A DNA stretch of 64,000 nucleotides from Paraphysoderma sedebokerense (Eukaryota; Blastocladiomycota; Physodermatomycetes; Physodermatales; Physodermataceae), in assembly GCA_025602915.1 (NCBI GenBank), contig JAHLJZ010000044.1, forward strand, positions 62,001-126,000, read 5' to 3'. Positions 33,284 through 46,385 of the stretch are shown one piece after another. Below the pieces are notes generated by a model. The model had not been told where the DNA came from and did not search any database. It was given only the letters and a program-made list of their open reading frames with translations. Every line of letters starts with the position of its first letter. Position 1 is the stretch's first letter. A program made the translations under genes and the position numbers.

Positions 33284-36200
33284 TTAAGACTGCCATGGAC
33301 GTTTTGTTCCCTGCTGAGATTGATTTTGTGATTGCTGAGTCTGCGATGACCCACTATACGGATTGGATGATGATGAAGCACGAACAAAGTGAGCATATAC
33401 TCCTGACCCTCCTAGTATGCGATGTTAATTCTACTACCTCATAGAAGACTGAGAAAAAGATTACATACCAGAAAATGACGGACTGGTTGATTGAGTCTGC
33501 TGGTGTCCCCATGATCCTGTAGTATTTGACCCTCCATGACCACCTCTTCCTCGACCTCTACCTCGCCCTCGGCCACGGCCCCGACCTCTTCGAAATCCGA
33601 CTTTACCGCGCTGCTGTCCGAACCTCCGCTGTCGAAATTTCGGGTTCTAAAAGAATAGCATATAATTGTTTAGAATTATTGTATATCATAGACGTTTCGT
33701 TCATAAAGTGAAATTAAAAACCTTCATTGCCAAATCTATCAATTCTTTCGGTACAGTTTGTCCGGAACTCTCCAAATTCCAAACCAGCTCGCCAGCGAAT
33801 TTATCTTCCTTTGAGGTAATCAGCGTATAGGCTGTTCCCTTTTCACCAGCTCGTCCTGTTCGACCGATTCGATGCGTATGAGAGTCAATATCTCGAGCGA
33901 TATCAAAGTTGACAACTGTTTTGACGGATTTTATGTCCAAACCGCGAGCTGTGAAGACGAGATAGATGTCAGTCGAGTGCGGTAGAACGTATTATTGATG
34001 AATGAAAAAATGTACCGGCGACATCAGTGGCAACTAAAATAGGGAACTTTCCGTTCTTAAATTGTTTGATTACGCTGTTTCGCTCGGACTGCAAGTGGTC
34101 ACCATGCAATATTCCGCCTAAAATAGATCAATGAAGTCTTAATTTTTGTATCCGTTTTCTAAGTATTTAAGAAGCTACAAGGGTCGGAAAACTTACATTC
34201 GAATCCTGCGTTCTTTAGATTTCCACCTAATTCATCTACTGCGACCTTTCGTGAAACGAAAATTATCACGGAACCCTCTAGAGTTGGTTGAAACGTCAAT
34301 TTAATCTTCACATCCAGTTACAAAGGTCACAAGAAGCCGCTTAGACGAACTTACCCACTGTGAAGGCAACTAATCGTCCCATTAACCAGTCCCACTTTTG
34401 ATCATGATCATCCAGCACTTGTACAATTTGAGTGACGTCCGCATTAGCCTGACCGACATTACCGACGACAATTTTCACCGGATCAACTGTAACTTCCCTT
34501 GCCAAAAACTCGACCTTCTTCGGAAATGTAGCAGAAAACAGAAGGGCTACGGCGTAGTCAGTTTTGGTGGTAATAACAGAACAGTCCATGACAAAATCAC
34601 GAAATTACTTTGTCTGTCTGGGCGAACATTGTCGCAAATACTTCTCACTTGGGGTTCGAAACCCAAGTCGAACAATCTGTCTGCTTCGTCTAATACCAAA
34701 TACGACACTCTTTTAAAATTAGTTGCCTTCATCTTGATCATATCAATAAATCGTCCGGGTGTAGCGATTAGTATTTCACAGCCACTATTCCGAAGCTCTT
34801 TCCATTGATCCGTTTTGCTAGCACCCCCGTAAACACATGACACTTTAATACCATATACTTTAGCGTATTTCCGGGCTTCACTGTATATTTGAGTGGCAAG
34901 TTCTCGGGTCGGGGCAAGAACTAAGCCTATAGGACCTTCTCCTTTTGAGAGTTCTTCTTGGTCCATGATGTGGACAAGCATCGGCCAAAGAAATGCGAGT
35001 GTTTTACCGCTTCCTATCAAATGTTTCTGCATTAAGATCATGATAATCTATTAGGCCCCAATTTCTGCATACGAACCGGTGGCGGCAATACCAATGATAT
35101 CTCGACCTGACAAGACAGCCGGTATAGCTTGACGCTGAATACCCGTCGGCGTGGTAAATCCCGCCTTACTTACGGCACCTAATAAATCATCATCAAAATT
35201 GAAGTGGGCGAACGATATGCTGGGCTTTGGGACTTCTTGACCATAAACTTTCATATCTGGAGGAAGATTTGAATAAGGACTAGGAAACACAGCGAAGCAG
35301 CTTTAATGAGGTATCTACCCAGTTCCTTTCGAATTTCTCTGACTTTTTCATCTGTCAAGGCTGCAATGTCTGGATGTTCTTCGTAGAAACATTTTTCGAT
35401 TTCCATATATTGAAATTTTGCGTGATCTAAGCGAATCAACCAATCAATATAAACTGTTAGCGCACGATTGGAAGGGTATAGGCAATTACCAACTGAGTCC
35501 AAAGGCACAATTTCCTTTTTGTTTTCTTCTGTTTCATTATCGTTGCTATAAATAATGGTCATCCAGTCAACACGCCGCGCCTGGGGATTCGGCAGATTAG
35601 ACAGTGATACAGTACTAGTTATTCTTGTCAATCTCCTGAGCAGTGCGATATACTTCTTCGTCGCTGTCAATGTCCTCTTGCGGTTGTCCATCACCTTCAG
35701 TCTGAACAGTTCCAACCGTAACGCCTTTCTTCTTCATGAACTTTACATAACTCTCAAGTTCGTCTTCATCCTCAATGTCGTCTCGCCGAGATTTTTCCTG
35801 CATGATTACAGTACCGTGGATGAAAATTAACGCATGTCGGGAACATGGTATTTGCAGTATCATGGAAATAATGCAACGAGATGCATGGTGTGCGATCGAA
35901 TCCATACAATTGTCAGTGAGATGAGCCGCAAGTACAAGATTTTAAAATAAAAGAATTTAAATTCAGTCATCTTCAGACATAATCTCTTTATTGGTTCAAA
36001 CGAATGAATTATGTCGGCAGTTCCAAGAATTTACAGGCGGGCCGAACCTGAAATGAAAATATAAACCTGCGGACTAAAGCATCTAACAATTACCTTTTCA
36101 GCATCAATTGCCCGTTGTTTTGTAACTTCGTCATTGATTCCAGTCATAAAAGCCTCCAAGGGATCAACTTCATCTTCCTCAGTTGCCTTAGGTTTCGTTT

Positions 36201-36474
36201 GATTGGAAGATTGAGTCTCTTCATCATCGAGCCGTAGCTTCTTTTGCGGTGGCTCCGATTTTGTAGATGATGAATTCGACGAGGCAGCTGGTTGTTTGGA
36301 CTTTGGTATTCCTATGGGGAACCTGCTGGCTAGTGCTTTGGGTTTCGAAGTGGACGGTTTTGCGGAAGAACCGTCAGAATCGGGATCTAAAGGGTTTGCT
36401 TTCGACGGGGCCGAGTTATTCAAACCGAATCCAATTTTAGATGAAGATGTCGTCTTTGGTTTCGGTTTAAACAT
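33284..36474 (-). CDS. DDX42: DEAD-box RNA helicase, DDX42 type
   Basis: An ATP-dependent RNA helicase; the human orthologue associates with U2 snRNP/SF3b. The start chosen (36474, [18 protein letters not shown]) leads into a Ser/Pro/Lys-rich N-terminus. The [14 protein letters not shown] block and [13 protein letters not shown] follow. The core carries the Q-motif ([20 protein letters not shown]) and Walker A ATGSGKT, spliced across an intron near 35030-35090. It continues with PTRELA, TPGR, DEAD ([14 protein letters not shown]) and SAT ([10 protein letters not shown]), then [17 protein letters not shown] and [36 protein letters not shown] and ELIDLAMK match DDX42 rather than Prp5 or DDX46. 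The tail is RG-rich ([12 protein letters not shown]), then Ser/Gln-rich. An upstream in-frame exon encoding MSNSRKGRTSR (to 36581) may add to the N-terminus. It is closely divergent from SMPD4. Confidence 0.93.
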
Positions 36475-36674
36475 TGTACTGTGTATTTATACCTCTGTGG
36501 GTTTGAGTTGATGTAAGTCCGTTTAAAAGTTGGGGACCCGAATCCAAGGCGACTCGTTCGGCCTTTCCGTGAATTGGACATTTTGATTCCGTCTGATCTG
36601 ATTCCACTCCAAATAGAGCACAAATATACCCAGAGGATAATTCTTACACATCTGTCTTTTGTCATCTGTTAAAT

Positions 36675-39600
36675 ATGCTGAATGCAGTTGACTCCCCTCA
36701 TTTTACGAGCAGGGATCCTATCGGTTCTTGCCAGAGACTATGTAGGACATTTCTTCTTCCCCTTGAGCTCTTCTTGGTAGTATATTTCGCTAATTTCGGA
36801 CTGTCTTGTGTCGTTATTTATTGTGACCAATAGCAAATTGGCTCAATTATCATCTTCGTAATGAATCGCTATTAACCGACTCCAATCTGAGAGTGTTACA
36901 TGGACTACTGCCAAAGATATGTTCTGTCATCTTCGGAAACAAAGATAGACGGTATGTCAATTCCAGATCAAGCAGTACTGAAATATTGCGGCTGAGGTTT
37001 ATCATCAAATTAACTTTCTACTCTTTTTTTTTGCTTTTAATACGGCAGTGGTTGGGCACATGCACGTATCCACTCCAGACAAGCGGAGGAGTTGTATGGG
37101 CTTCTCCGGCCTGATGGCCCTTTAATGACAGCGCTTTTGAAAGTGGCCACGGATCGCCGATGGAGATACGATGTCAATGATGAGGGAATTCCTGTATGTC
37201 CAGTATCTAAGGCTCCCAAAAAACGCTTTGCTGACCTCCGTGACGGTTTTCATCTATGCAGCAACCATCCCAACGGCTTCTGGAAGCAAATGACCTTTCA
37301 TCACTCCCAGCGATATACAAGAATAAAATCGAATTATCCGAAGATTCTACCACGTCTACAATTCTTGGCACTACAGCTGCCGTTCACCGTCAACCAAACA
37401 GGCCGAAGGCGAAAGTGGTCATCAACATGTTCGAGTATTACATATTTTCGTTCGCATTCACTGTTGTTACCGGAAGCCAGACACCAACGTATTGGAACAA
37501 AGAGCCTAAGGACGGTAACGTGCAGGCTGATCCTGCACGACAAGAACAGGTTCCGCAAAATCTGCCGAAATCCGCATCCTCGTTAAACATACCCCGCCTT
37601 CCTTTTGTCAAGTCAGCATCAACCAAGGGGAAGCGATCTTCCGTCTCACACGATACTCGCCTCATGAATGAAGTGTTTGGGTGGCTACTAGATGATTATT
37701 TAGCATTTTTCATTCCCAGCAATTTCTCGAAATATCAAATGAATGGTCCCGAAACCCGGCCTCAGCATCCTTCCAATTTAAGAACACCCTCTCGTTATGA
37801 AGGTTTCAAGCGTGCCGCATCATCAAGTGTAGAACGACTTACATCTATGCTGCACGTCGGCGTGGGGGGAACAGACGAGCCTCAAGAACAGACGCCGTCG
37901 AATCAACGCACTGGTGTTAGCACTGGTCCACGGCATATATTCAACTCGGGGTTTGTTCAACTTTACATCTTTGCAGAATGTGTAATATGTCTTGTAATTT
38001 CAAGCTATAGTCCAATATTAGAAGACGCATCATCAGCTCAGCAAGGATACTCGGCCGCAATGAATGCCTCAAATTTTTTCATCGGCGTCTTGGCAGAATT
38101 ATGGCTAAATCAAAATGATTATTCATCCCCTTCCCCCTCAACTTTTGCTTCCGTAAGTTTTATATTCAATCTACGTATCAATTCACCCGTTAATCGGTCT
38201 TTTCAACAGCCATACATTATTCCGACGACTGACTGCCTGAAAGCCATACTGGCATTTGCGCAACACATCTCATCCACGGATTTAATATTATTATACGAGC
38301 AATCAGGAGGTCAGCCACAGAGGTCTTCCACTTTCGAAAATGTTGTACTGGGAACCAGAAGGTATGTTTCTATAACAAAATGTCATAACATTCTCTGACA
38401 ATCTGTATTTGTGTTTGCCGAAAAAGGCATGCGTACCAAACACTACAATCACATTTGTATAAATTTTTGAAATTGGCCATTGTTAATTGGCCGACAAGCG
38501 ACGAATCGTTCTTTCACGTACGTCATTCAACTTCGTCCTGATGTCGGATTTCGGTATATTGAATATCTCTTCACTTCTGTAGCTTGTGAACATATGGCTA
38601 GCTTATATAACTCCATGGAAAACTGGAAGTGGGCGTATGTCGTTCGAATACGCATTGAACGAACCTATGAAATGGTAGGCTTAGTCTAGTTGATTTCGTA
38701 TAATTCTTGATGCTGACATTTGTATCTTTGATTAGGGCTCCATATATCTCTGATAATCTCTTGTACTACTCAAACATTCTGCAACTGTTTCTTGAGAAAG
38801 CCAACCAATTTGGTTTCGATTCTATGGAACTGATTGGGACTTATGTAACTCTTCAAGATAAACGCATTGACCAATATGGACGTGTGGTTGATCCTAAACC
38901 TAAAGATCGAAGCAAAAGCGAATTAGGCATATTGAAAACGGTGATCCGGATTTTCCAGGGAGAATTACTCGTGTTGCTCAATCTTGGTATACATCTCTTG
39001 AACTTAATTTGACAATGGTAATCGTCCTCACAGAAAAATTGACTTTGATCCAGCCGAAAACACTTTAATCAATTCCAATGTCAACTCTGCGTCAACGTAT
39101 ATGGTCGGAACCCCTGTCGCGGGCGGATTCCCGAACAGGGCAAATACATTCTTGCAGCCTTACCAGCGATATCAACCCGACAATATGCTTACTTCTGCCT
39201 TCGCAGGTTCGCGTCACGCTAATATGCATGTTGTTCCACTTCGTGAATCCATTGCTAGGTTAGAAAACCCAGCGTATAGGTACGAGCCGTTCTTCATCGC
39301 AGAGAAAGAGAAGGCAAAGGGTGTTGTGAAGCGTTTAATAGTCCTTTTGGATCGTGGATGCTATATAAGAAGTGAGAAGTCCCGAGAAGACACGAGAGGC
39401 AATAATTCAACGACTGCTGCTGGAAACACAACAGCGGCTCAGCAACAAAGTGTTTCCATGAGTAATTCAGGGAGCGGGTGGTTGGATTATTTGAGCTTTG
39501 TCTTTAATTTGAAAGACACAGTGATGGAGACAATATTCGGAGCAACCCCGAAGCCAAGATCAATGAATAAAGAAATCATTGATCGTGAAACGAAATCATT

Positions 39601-40239
39601 AAAAGAAGTTATACGGAATTTGTGTGATACATTCGGGGTAAGATTCTCGCTGTAGAGCTGCGCTTTCGAAATGAAGTAATTGTTTCTTATGTCAATTTTT
39701 GTGTTAGATTTCGAACGAAGAGTTGCAAGTTCTGGAAGTTAGCAATGCCATGACAATCTCTGCTAGTTTACGAAGGAAAGCAGGTCCGGAAATTGTTTAC
39801 GCTCCCGAAACTGAACCGGACGATCCAATAAGGTTAAGTAACATGGGCCGGATGCAGGTATGTCTATATCTTATGACATCAAAATTTGTACATATTCTAA
39901 ACGCATCTTTAGATCAAGAAGGGTCTGCGTAAATGTCCGCCGCCTCAAAACTTACATCTCCGCCCGAAAAAGATTGTTTCCACCGACATAACTGAATCGG
40001 GTGAACTATATCCACTCGTCATCCTTGCACATTACTTGGGAATCGTATTCGATATTGTATATCAATTTATACTGGATCTGTATGAAAAGCAATTTGGTAA
40101 AGAAGTCGAACTCAATTGGAGGGATTTTAAATGGGAAGGAACGTTACGTTGGTGTGTTAAGTTTAGTACCATTGTCAATTTCGTGGTGGTGATTATGATC
40201 TGGCGAATTCTGAGATTTTTTCTTTGGCTAATTTTTTAA
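36675..40239 (+). CDS. SMPD4: Neutral sphingomyelinase 3-like protein SMPD4
   Basis: The animal protein is a C-terminally anchored protein of the ER and nuclear envelope that is reported to hydrolyse sphingomyelin. Landmarks in order are LRVLHGLLPKICSVIFG, ELYGLLRPDGPLMTALLKV and NMFEYYIFSFAF. RLMNEVFGWLLDDYLAFFIP, YQTLQSHLYKFLKLAIVNWP and LVNIWLAYITPWK (from 38582) follow, then WAPYISDNLLYYSNILQLFL. Near the end are LYPLVILAHYLGIVFD and a final hydrophobic anchor VNFVVVIMIWRILRFFLWLIF. The order and content match the family closely. About nine introns. The start at 36675 (MLNAVDSPHFTSRD) and the first splice junction are uncertain. Fungi use inositol phosphorylceramide more than sphingomyelin, so the substrate is open. 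It lies 383 bases upstream of ELYS on the same strand. Confidence 0.85.
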
Positions 40240-40621
40240 TGCGGATGAGATAATTTTGCTACTTACGTTGAAAAGGTGTTGAGAGTGTATTTGTAGAATC
40301 TCGTTGAGTATGTGGGAGTTCTCATCCAATGTTAAGCGATGTGCGATAATCAGCACATAATATACTGCTTCGCTGAAGATTCATTGGTATTGTTACCGAC
40401 GTCCTATAATTTTGTCTCTGCGAATTATTGCGTACATAGCAGTCATGATATTGTAATCGTACCCGGCGTAATTTGAGGACATTGATGAGGAACTTTGGCG
40501 CTCTTGGATGCACGGTATTCCCTGAGCCACTTGGAACGGCTCGCGGAGGAACACCGATCAAACTTTATCGTCTCGTTCCTTACTCACATCAAATCCGAGT
40601 ATATTCTATCTATTTCATAAT
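40240..40621. promoter_or_regulatory. Intergenic SMPD4 - ELYS
   Basis: 382 bases holding the SMPD4 3' end and the ELYS promoter. No element is recognised. Confidence 0.35.
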
Positions 40622-43600
40622 ATGGGCATGACCGGCACAATAAGCACCGTCAAGCCTCTGGTGCCCCTACCTTCCGATCATGTCGTTGGCGCATTCTCTC
40701 CCGACGGCGCTTGGTTTTACAGATACTCTGACACAAATTTTGAATTGCTTAACCCTTACACCGCAAACCCAGAAAATGCTGTCATGGCTTCATGGGAGCC
40801 GGATATGTGGGAATCTGAGGACGGTCCTGCATCTGTAATTATTTTTTGATTCGATCTCTTTTCACTGTTGGTCTATCTAACCAAATATTTATTTATTTTT
40901 TTGTGGTAAAACACTCCAGGTCACAATCGAATACGCTCTTCCTATCACACTGAATGGCTGTCTCAACTTTTTATTAGTATTAACCAACCAGAAAAGTAAA
41001 TCGTATTACACTCTATTTAAGCCCTTCTATAATTCAGTCGGCTCGTCATTCCCGAATCCCAACAGTCCGAGTTTATCAAACGTGAATGCTGTTTGTGTTT
41101 CTGAACAATTCATGTTCCGTTCAAGTACGACTGGTAGTATGTCGGCACATAAATGTTGTTTGATCGTGGCTGCAATGAATAAAGATTCTATACATGTAAC
41201 TAGATTATCTGAAAAAAGTGGGTCAGCAGAATATACAGAGGTATAACTACCAGTCTCTTTGCTTTTGTGTTATCGGTGGTAGTCTGACATTAGCTTTTTT
41301 AGCACGTATATACATTTCATACTCGAAAGGAAGGAAAGATTAAATCGTTATGTATTTGGTCGCCTGTCGTATGTGACGACGCAAAGTGCCCATTATTGTT
41401 CGTTGGGAGCGACAAAGGAGTGATTCTTGTATATGCAATACAGCAAAAAGTCACAAGAAATACAACACCCATCGCTCGATATCAGCTACCCGAAAACGGT
41501 ACCACTCGCAACTTTGTATGATTTTTCAAGTGATTCACGATACTAAAACCTTTTTCTTCAGGCCCTGTGTCCGTTCTCAAGTTTATACAACCGCCCGACT
41601 CTGTTGACCTAATTCTAGCTGCCGGGCAGGACTCCAATCAACAGAATAGGTATGATTTCACAATTCGACCAGCTGCAGTCATTCACGCAACCACTAACCT
41701 CGAATCATTTATTTCAGCCCGCCATCCGCTACCTTCTTGCGTGTTCAACGCATTGGAAGTACCGTTGAGATATCTCATGTCGGCAATATCTCCTACTCGG
41801 CATCAAGTTATTCGATTCCCGGTGTTGTGAAGGCGATCTCCATGTCTTCAGGTTGGTTCATTTGTAATTTTCTATGCTGTTAGAATTGTGTGGTTTACAT
41901 ATCCTTTGCCTAACAGTGAGGAAATCCAATGAGATTTCAATTTTTGCCGCTTTCGAAGTCGATGCAACTTACTTATATAACGCCAAAATATTTCCTTCGG
42001 GAGGTTTAGAAATTTATAAAATAGATCAATCTGACACAGACGGTTTACTGGTATGTCGTAAAAATTAAATCGCGATTGTTTTAGTTGTCTGACATTATCC
42101 AATCAAACTCAAGGATATACTTGCAGTCAAAAACACAAACATGTGTCGACTATTGAGCAACTCGAAAATTATGTCCTACATGCCTGATGTTAACACAAAC
42201 GTTGACCCAGTTCAAGCCAGAACATCAGTTCAGACGATTATGCGCCTGGTAAGTCTTGTTTATTGTCATTGATGACTCGTCGCCTGTTTAATCTTAATTC
42301 TTTGCAGGGGGAATATCATAGCCCCAATTTCCGCGATCTTTTTAGTCAAATGTCATCAGGCTTTCCATATTCTGCGGAGTATAAGGGTCATGTGATGGCT
42401 ATCCGTCAGAGAGTCGACGGTGCAATTATTTTCGATTCGTTGTTGCGTCTTCAAGGGATCGATTGTATGCAATTACGATGTTTAGTAATCTATCAGTTGG
42501 ATTTTTATTAACTCGAATCATTACTCTTAGCGTCATCTTATCCGCCGGAAAATATGCCGTCTTTTGAAGCCCTTGTCAATCAAATTTGGGATAATGAGAA
42601 TATTCAACCCATTCTTCGGCATGCTCTGGTAAAGTTTGCTTCATAATCGACCTGTGACGTGCTATTTCCCCTAACACTACAATCTCTCAGATTTACTATC
42701 TGTTCCTCGACTGGGGAGATCTTGTCGCTCCGGAGTACGCTGTGAGGTATATACCGAACACAAGCGTTCACAACACTATGAAAGGGTACTGGGCGATTGA
42801 CCATGGCGATTTTCATGTACGTCCAATTCAGTGTTTCATCTGCTCTAATAATTGCGCTCACATTATAATTTCACACAGAATGCTTTGAAACATCTTACCG
42901 AAAGACGACATATCGATTGTGCGTTTAAGATAATGCAAATATTACATAGTTGCGGTGAGCCCTTACTAGCTCTAAAGTTCATTCGAACAGTAAAACCAGA
43001 TTTAGACAAGGATGGGATCAAATTGCAAATGGATATATTATTGCAGACAAACCTTTGGGAAGCGTTGGAATTTCAGGTTCGTGTTGCTAATGTATTAGTG
43101 AATTTATTGATATAGCCTAACTTTATGGTCTTTCTTCAGCGCCGTATCAGTGGACAAAACCCGCATTTTTCCGATTCGGAACTATTGTATCAGTTGCTAG
43201 ACTTCTGCTTCAAAGGTATTTTATTGTTGCGGAAGTTCCCAGTGAGCATCAGCTAACTGTACTTTGATGATATTAGATAAAGACGCTAGGCTGGTGAAGA
43301 AGCTACTGAATTTTCCGTTTAACAGCCACGAAGAATCATTATTATTCACTTACTGCCAGGACTCTGGCCGTCTAGTCTGTTACGAGTTCCTAGTGATATA
43401 TTATATTCATCATGGGCGTTATGTGGAAGCCATTACTCTGCACGAACAAATGACGTCCTTATCGGGTGAAACTATGGAACTGGATAGGCCTGAAATTAAT
43501 CGTGGAGCATTATCTGTGAATATGCATGATATTATACAAGGTCTTCGGGCTACTTTACCAGATATTGTAAAGAAGGCGATCGAGTTGCAGCCGAAAGTTG

Positions 43601-45988
43601 AGCTGAAACCTCTGGACACAACGGGAGCCCGTCAGAAGCCACCGGAGACGCCTATTCCCCCTCAAACGCAAGGTAATGATTAATTGTATGATCGCTCAAA
43701 TTCTCTAAATCCGCGGGCTTAATGAATGTATTTATTAGAGAACCGATTGGCTTCTGAAGAATTAGTTCCATTTTCGGCATCCAAGTCTTTCAGAGAATCT
43801 ACCCAAGCGTCCGAGATTCATTATGATCCTCAGCGTTCCATGCTCAGAGCCTTGTCTGAACATCAGTTAGTCTCATCACGAACGACACCATCAGCTAGCA
43901 CCGCGGCTTCCACCACAACGAATACCCCGCGGCCAAATGCTCCCTTTGCTCTTCCTACTACTGCTATGTCAGATCAGTCAGTGTATGTTATCATTTTTGC
44001 TGTCGCGATTGGTTCCCCTCTTATAGTTTAATATGTTTAATTTAGTCAAATCGAGGATGATATCTCGCCCGCTGGTAGTGTAGAAAATTCACCACAAAAA
44101 GCAATCACCCCTCGTGCAGGTAACACACCTCAACGGCCGACCTTACCTCATCTTTTGGCAACGAGGCAATCTAAACCGTCTCGTAAGTCCGAACCGAGTG
44201 GCGCCAGTCTTGCTAGTCTGTTGCCCGCCGATCCCAAAATGATGTTGTCACCGGCCCGCCGTAAAATCAGTGTGACGAATGCGTCTCCGTTTAGCCCAAA
44301 AATGCAGTCCAGATTGCAAGGTCTGTATTTTTGTCGTGGCATATCTCCGACATCAGTTCTATTAACACTTAATACTGTTTACAAGGACGAGTGAGCACAC
44401 CCTCAAATCTTTCTTACTCCGTCTCGTCCGAAACTCCAACCTCGCGAAAGAGAAGGTTGAATTTCGAATCAACAAGCGAGGATAAAATCAATAAAAGGTC
44501 AGTTTAAATTACACACGAAATTCTATCATGTCGTTTATGTAAATTCAACCAATGATGGCTTTTTGGGCATAAAAATAAACTATTTGCTTCCCGACAAGTT
44601 GATTCTTTCGTGTTTGCCCTAAACGATTGACTGACCGGCTCTCTTTTGCCTGTTTCGTCATATACAGAAGCCCCGCTCCTCACCATCTGAGAGATCGAAG
44701 CGGTGTTGACATTACTGATGACCAAGACTCCTTGATGACTGGCAGCGCTTCAACATCATGGAATGAGACTTTAACTCGCCGTGTTGTCTTTTCGGATGAG
44801 ATGGACTCTGATTCGGATATGAGTACGGATATACCTAAACGAACGAGAATCGATTCAGATGTATCAATGAACGTTCCTCCATCAGGAATGGATGTTGATA
44901 TGACAACACGATATGATCAATCCACGGCCGGTTCATCGTCCAACGATGAGCGTGCTCCTGCCGAGCCGTACGGCCGAAGTCTAACGACAAAAAAAACAGC
45001 GGTTTCACCAGTAACAACTTCGAATCGTGGTTTTCCCCAGTCATCTAATCTGTCAAACAAGGGTCCCGAATACGCGGCACCCAATTCTTCAGAACGGTCT
45101 CGACCTTCCTTTTCTAGCGGGGATAGCAGTGGTGGGAACAATGAAGTGAAATCCCGTAACTCTGGGACGTCTGCTCTTGCTGGAGTGCTGTCATCTTTGG
45201 GTAGTTTTATCGGAGGCAGAAAATCTCGAGATGGCGATGCCCAGGATTCAAGCAACAACGACATATATCCACCGCCACCAACGTCACACACATCACCGCC
45301 AAATACAAAATCTTGGACGACAGCGCCAGCTAACTCTCTTGCACGTTCCACCTCACCCACGGTATCTACCTCCTCAGCTTCCGATGCGAATCACACGAAA
45401 TTATTGGGTCGAGCCCAACTCGCTTCTCCTGTCACCAGTTCATCACAAAAGAGCCCAGCTCCCCCGTCGACAGTGAAACCAAGGCACCGACGAGCTCCCG
45501 CGCGAAAGCCGCCGATCATTGAAGATTATGAACCTCCTCAGCTTCGTTCTGCTACCAAGAAACAAGATTCATCTTCGTCGATTTCCGAAGTTTCTGAAGC
45601 TAGTTCCTATACAACTCCAAGCGCAAGAGGTCGCAAACCCAGAACTCAACAGCAATCTTCTCGCCGACAAACTCCAGCGCCGTCTCGTGGCCCTTCTACT
45701 CCGCAATTAACGTCAACGCCTGCGACCAGTGGTAGCATAATTCGCACTCGTCGTCAAATGGAACGTGAGAGAGCGATGATGGCGGACTCTCAATCGCTGG
45801 ATGAAGAATTAACGAGTCAAACTCCGGTCGCTAGCACTTCATCTGCGCGTCGCCCGCCGTCCTCTTCAACATCAACATCATCCCAAACAGCTAGACCAAA
45901 TAGAAGAGAAAGAGAACCGGTGGTGCCATTATCCTCTTCATCTGTAACACGACCTGTCACTAGAAATATGGCTAGAAGGAAGAACTAG
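40622..45988 (+). CDS. AHCTF1: ELYS/MEL-28-type nuclear pore assembly protein, long form
   Basis: ELYS recruits the Nup107-160 (Y) complex to chromatin or the pore nucleoplasmic face. Exon 1 is 40622-40834; more than a dozen short exons follow. The first third (to about 42060) is β-strand-rich with propeller-like blades, for example CPLLFVGSDKGVILVYAI and PVSVLKFIQPPDSVDLILAAG. The ELYS helical domain lies at about 42530-43680. It includes HALIYYLFLDWGDLVAPEYA, MKGYWAIDHGDFHNALKHL, CGEPLLALKFIRTVKPDL, LLNFPFNSHEESLLFTYCQ and CYEFLVIYYIHHGRYVEAI, closely matching animal ELYS. The tail (about 43740-45988) is long, Ser/Thr/Pro-rich and basic, with many SP/TP sites and AT-hook-like ARGRKPRTQ. Known yeast and filamentous-fungal versions are reduced largely to the helical domain, so this architecture is animal-like. 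Exon borders in the middle are approximate. Confidence 0.85.
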
Positions 45989-46385
45989 CAAAAGAATTCG
46001 GTATCGAGTAGCGAATACTGTTTGGATTCCTCTTTATCTAAAGTCTGAACTCGCCGAATTTTCGTGTTTGAAAGAAATGTGAGTCATACGACCTTCCTTG
46101 AGATAGAAATAACATGTTGAACAAGAGTTTTGCAAACTCGCATACGAATGGCAATTTGATTTTACACGGTTTTTGTTAGTCGGTTGAATGTTTTTGTATT
46201 GCAAGAAAGATTGCAAATAATAATAAACGCTGTAGGATATTTTGAGATAGCTTTCTATTAACATAGACTTCCACCCGAGGTGTTGACACGTGACTCGCCA
46301 GTAAACAAATCGGTGACTCAGTTTTGTTTTGGTTGTTCCCGTTGCAATTCCCACCACTGTAGTTATTGTGAATTACATTAGCAGA
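45989..46385. promoter_or_regulatory. Intergenic ELYS - leucyl-tRNA synthetase
   Basis: 397 bases, with a CACGTG core near 46288 about 100 bases before the next ATG. The antisense ORF (46034-46357) has no recognisable content. Confidence 0.35.

Noticed and set aside
36475-36665. N-terminal extension of DDX42 from the 81-codon ORF
   Set aside because: The frame is attractive at its start, but no clean splice donor joins it to the next exon, so the start at 36474 was kept and the extension noted as uncertain.
44917-45360. 147-residue - strand ORF inside the ELYS tail
   Set aside because: Antisense shadow of a low-complexity exon; no independent domain.
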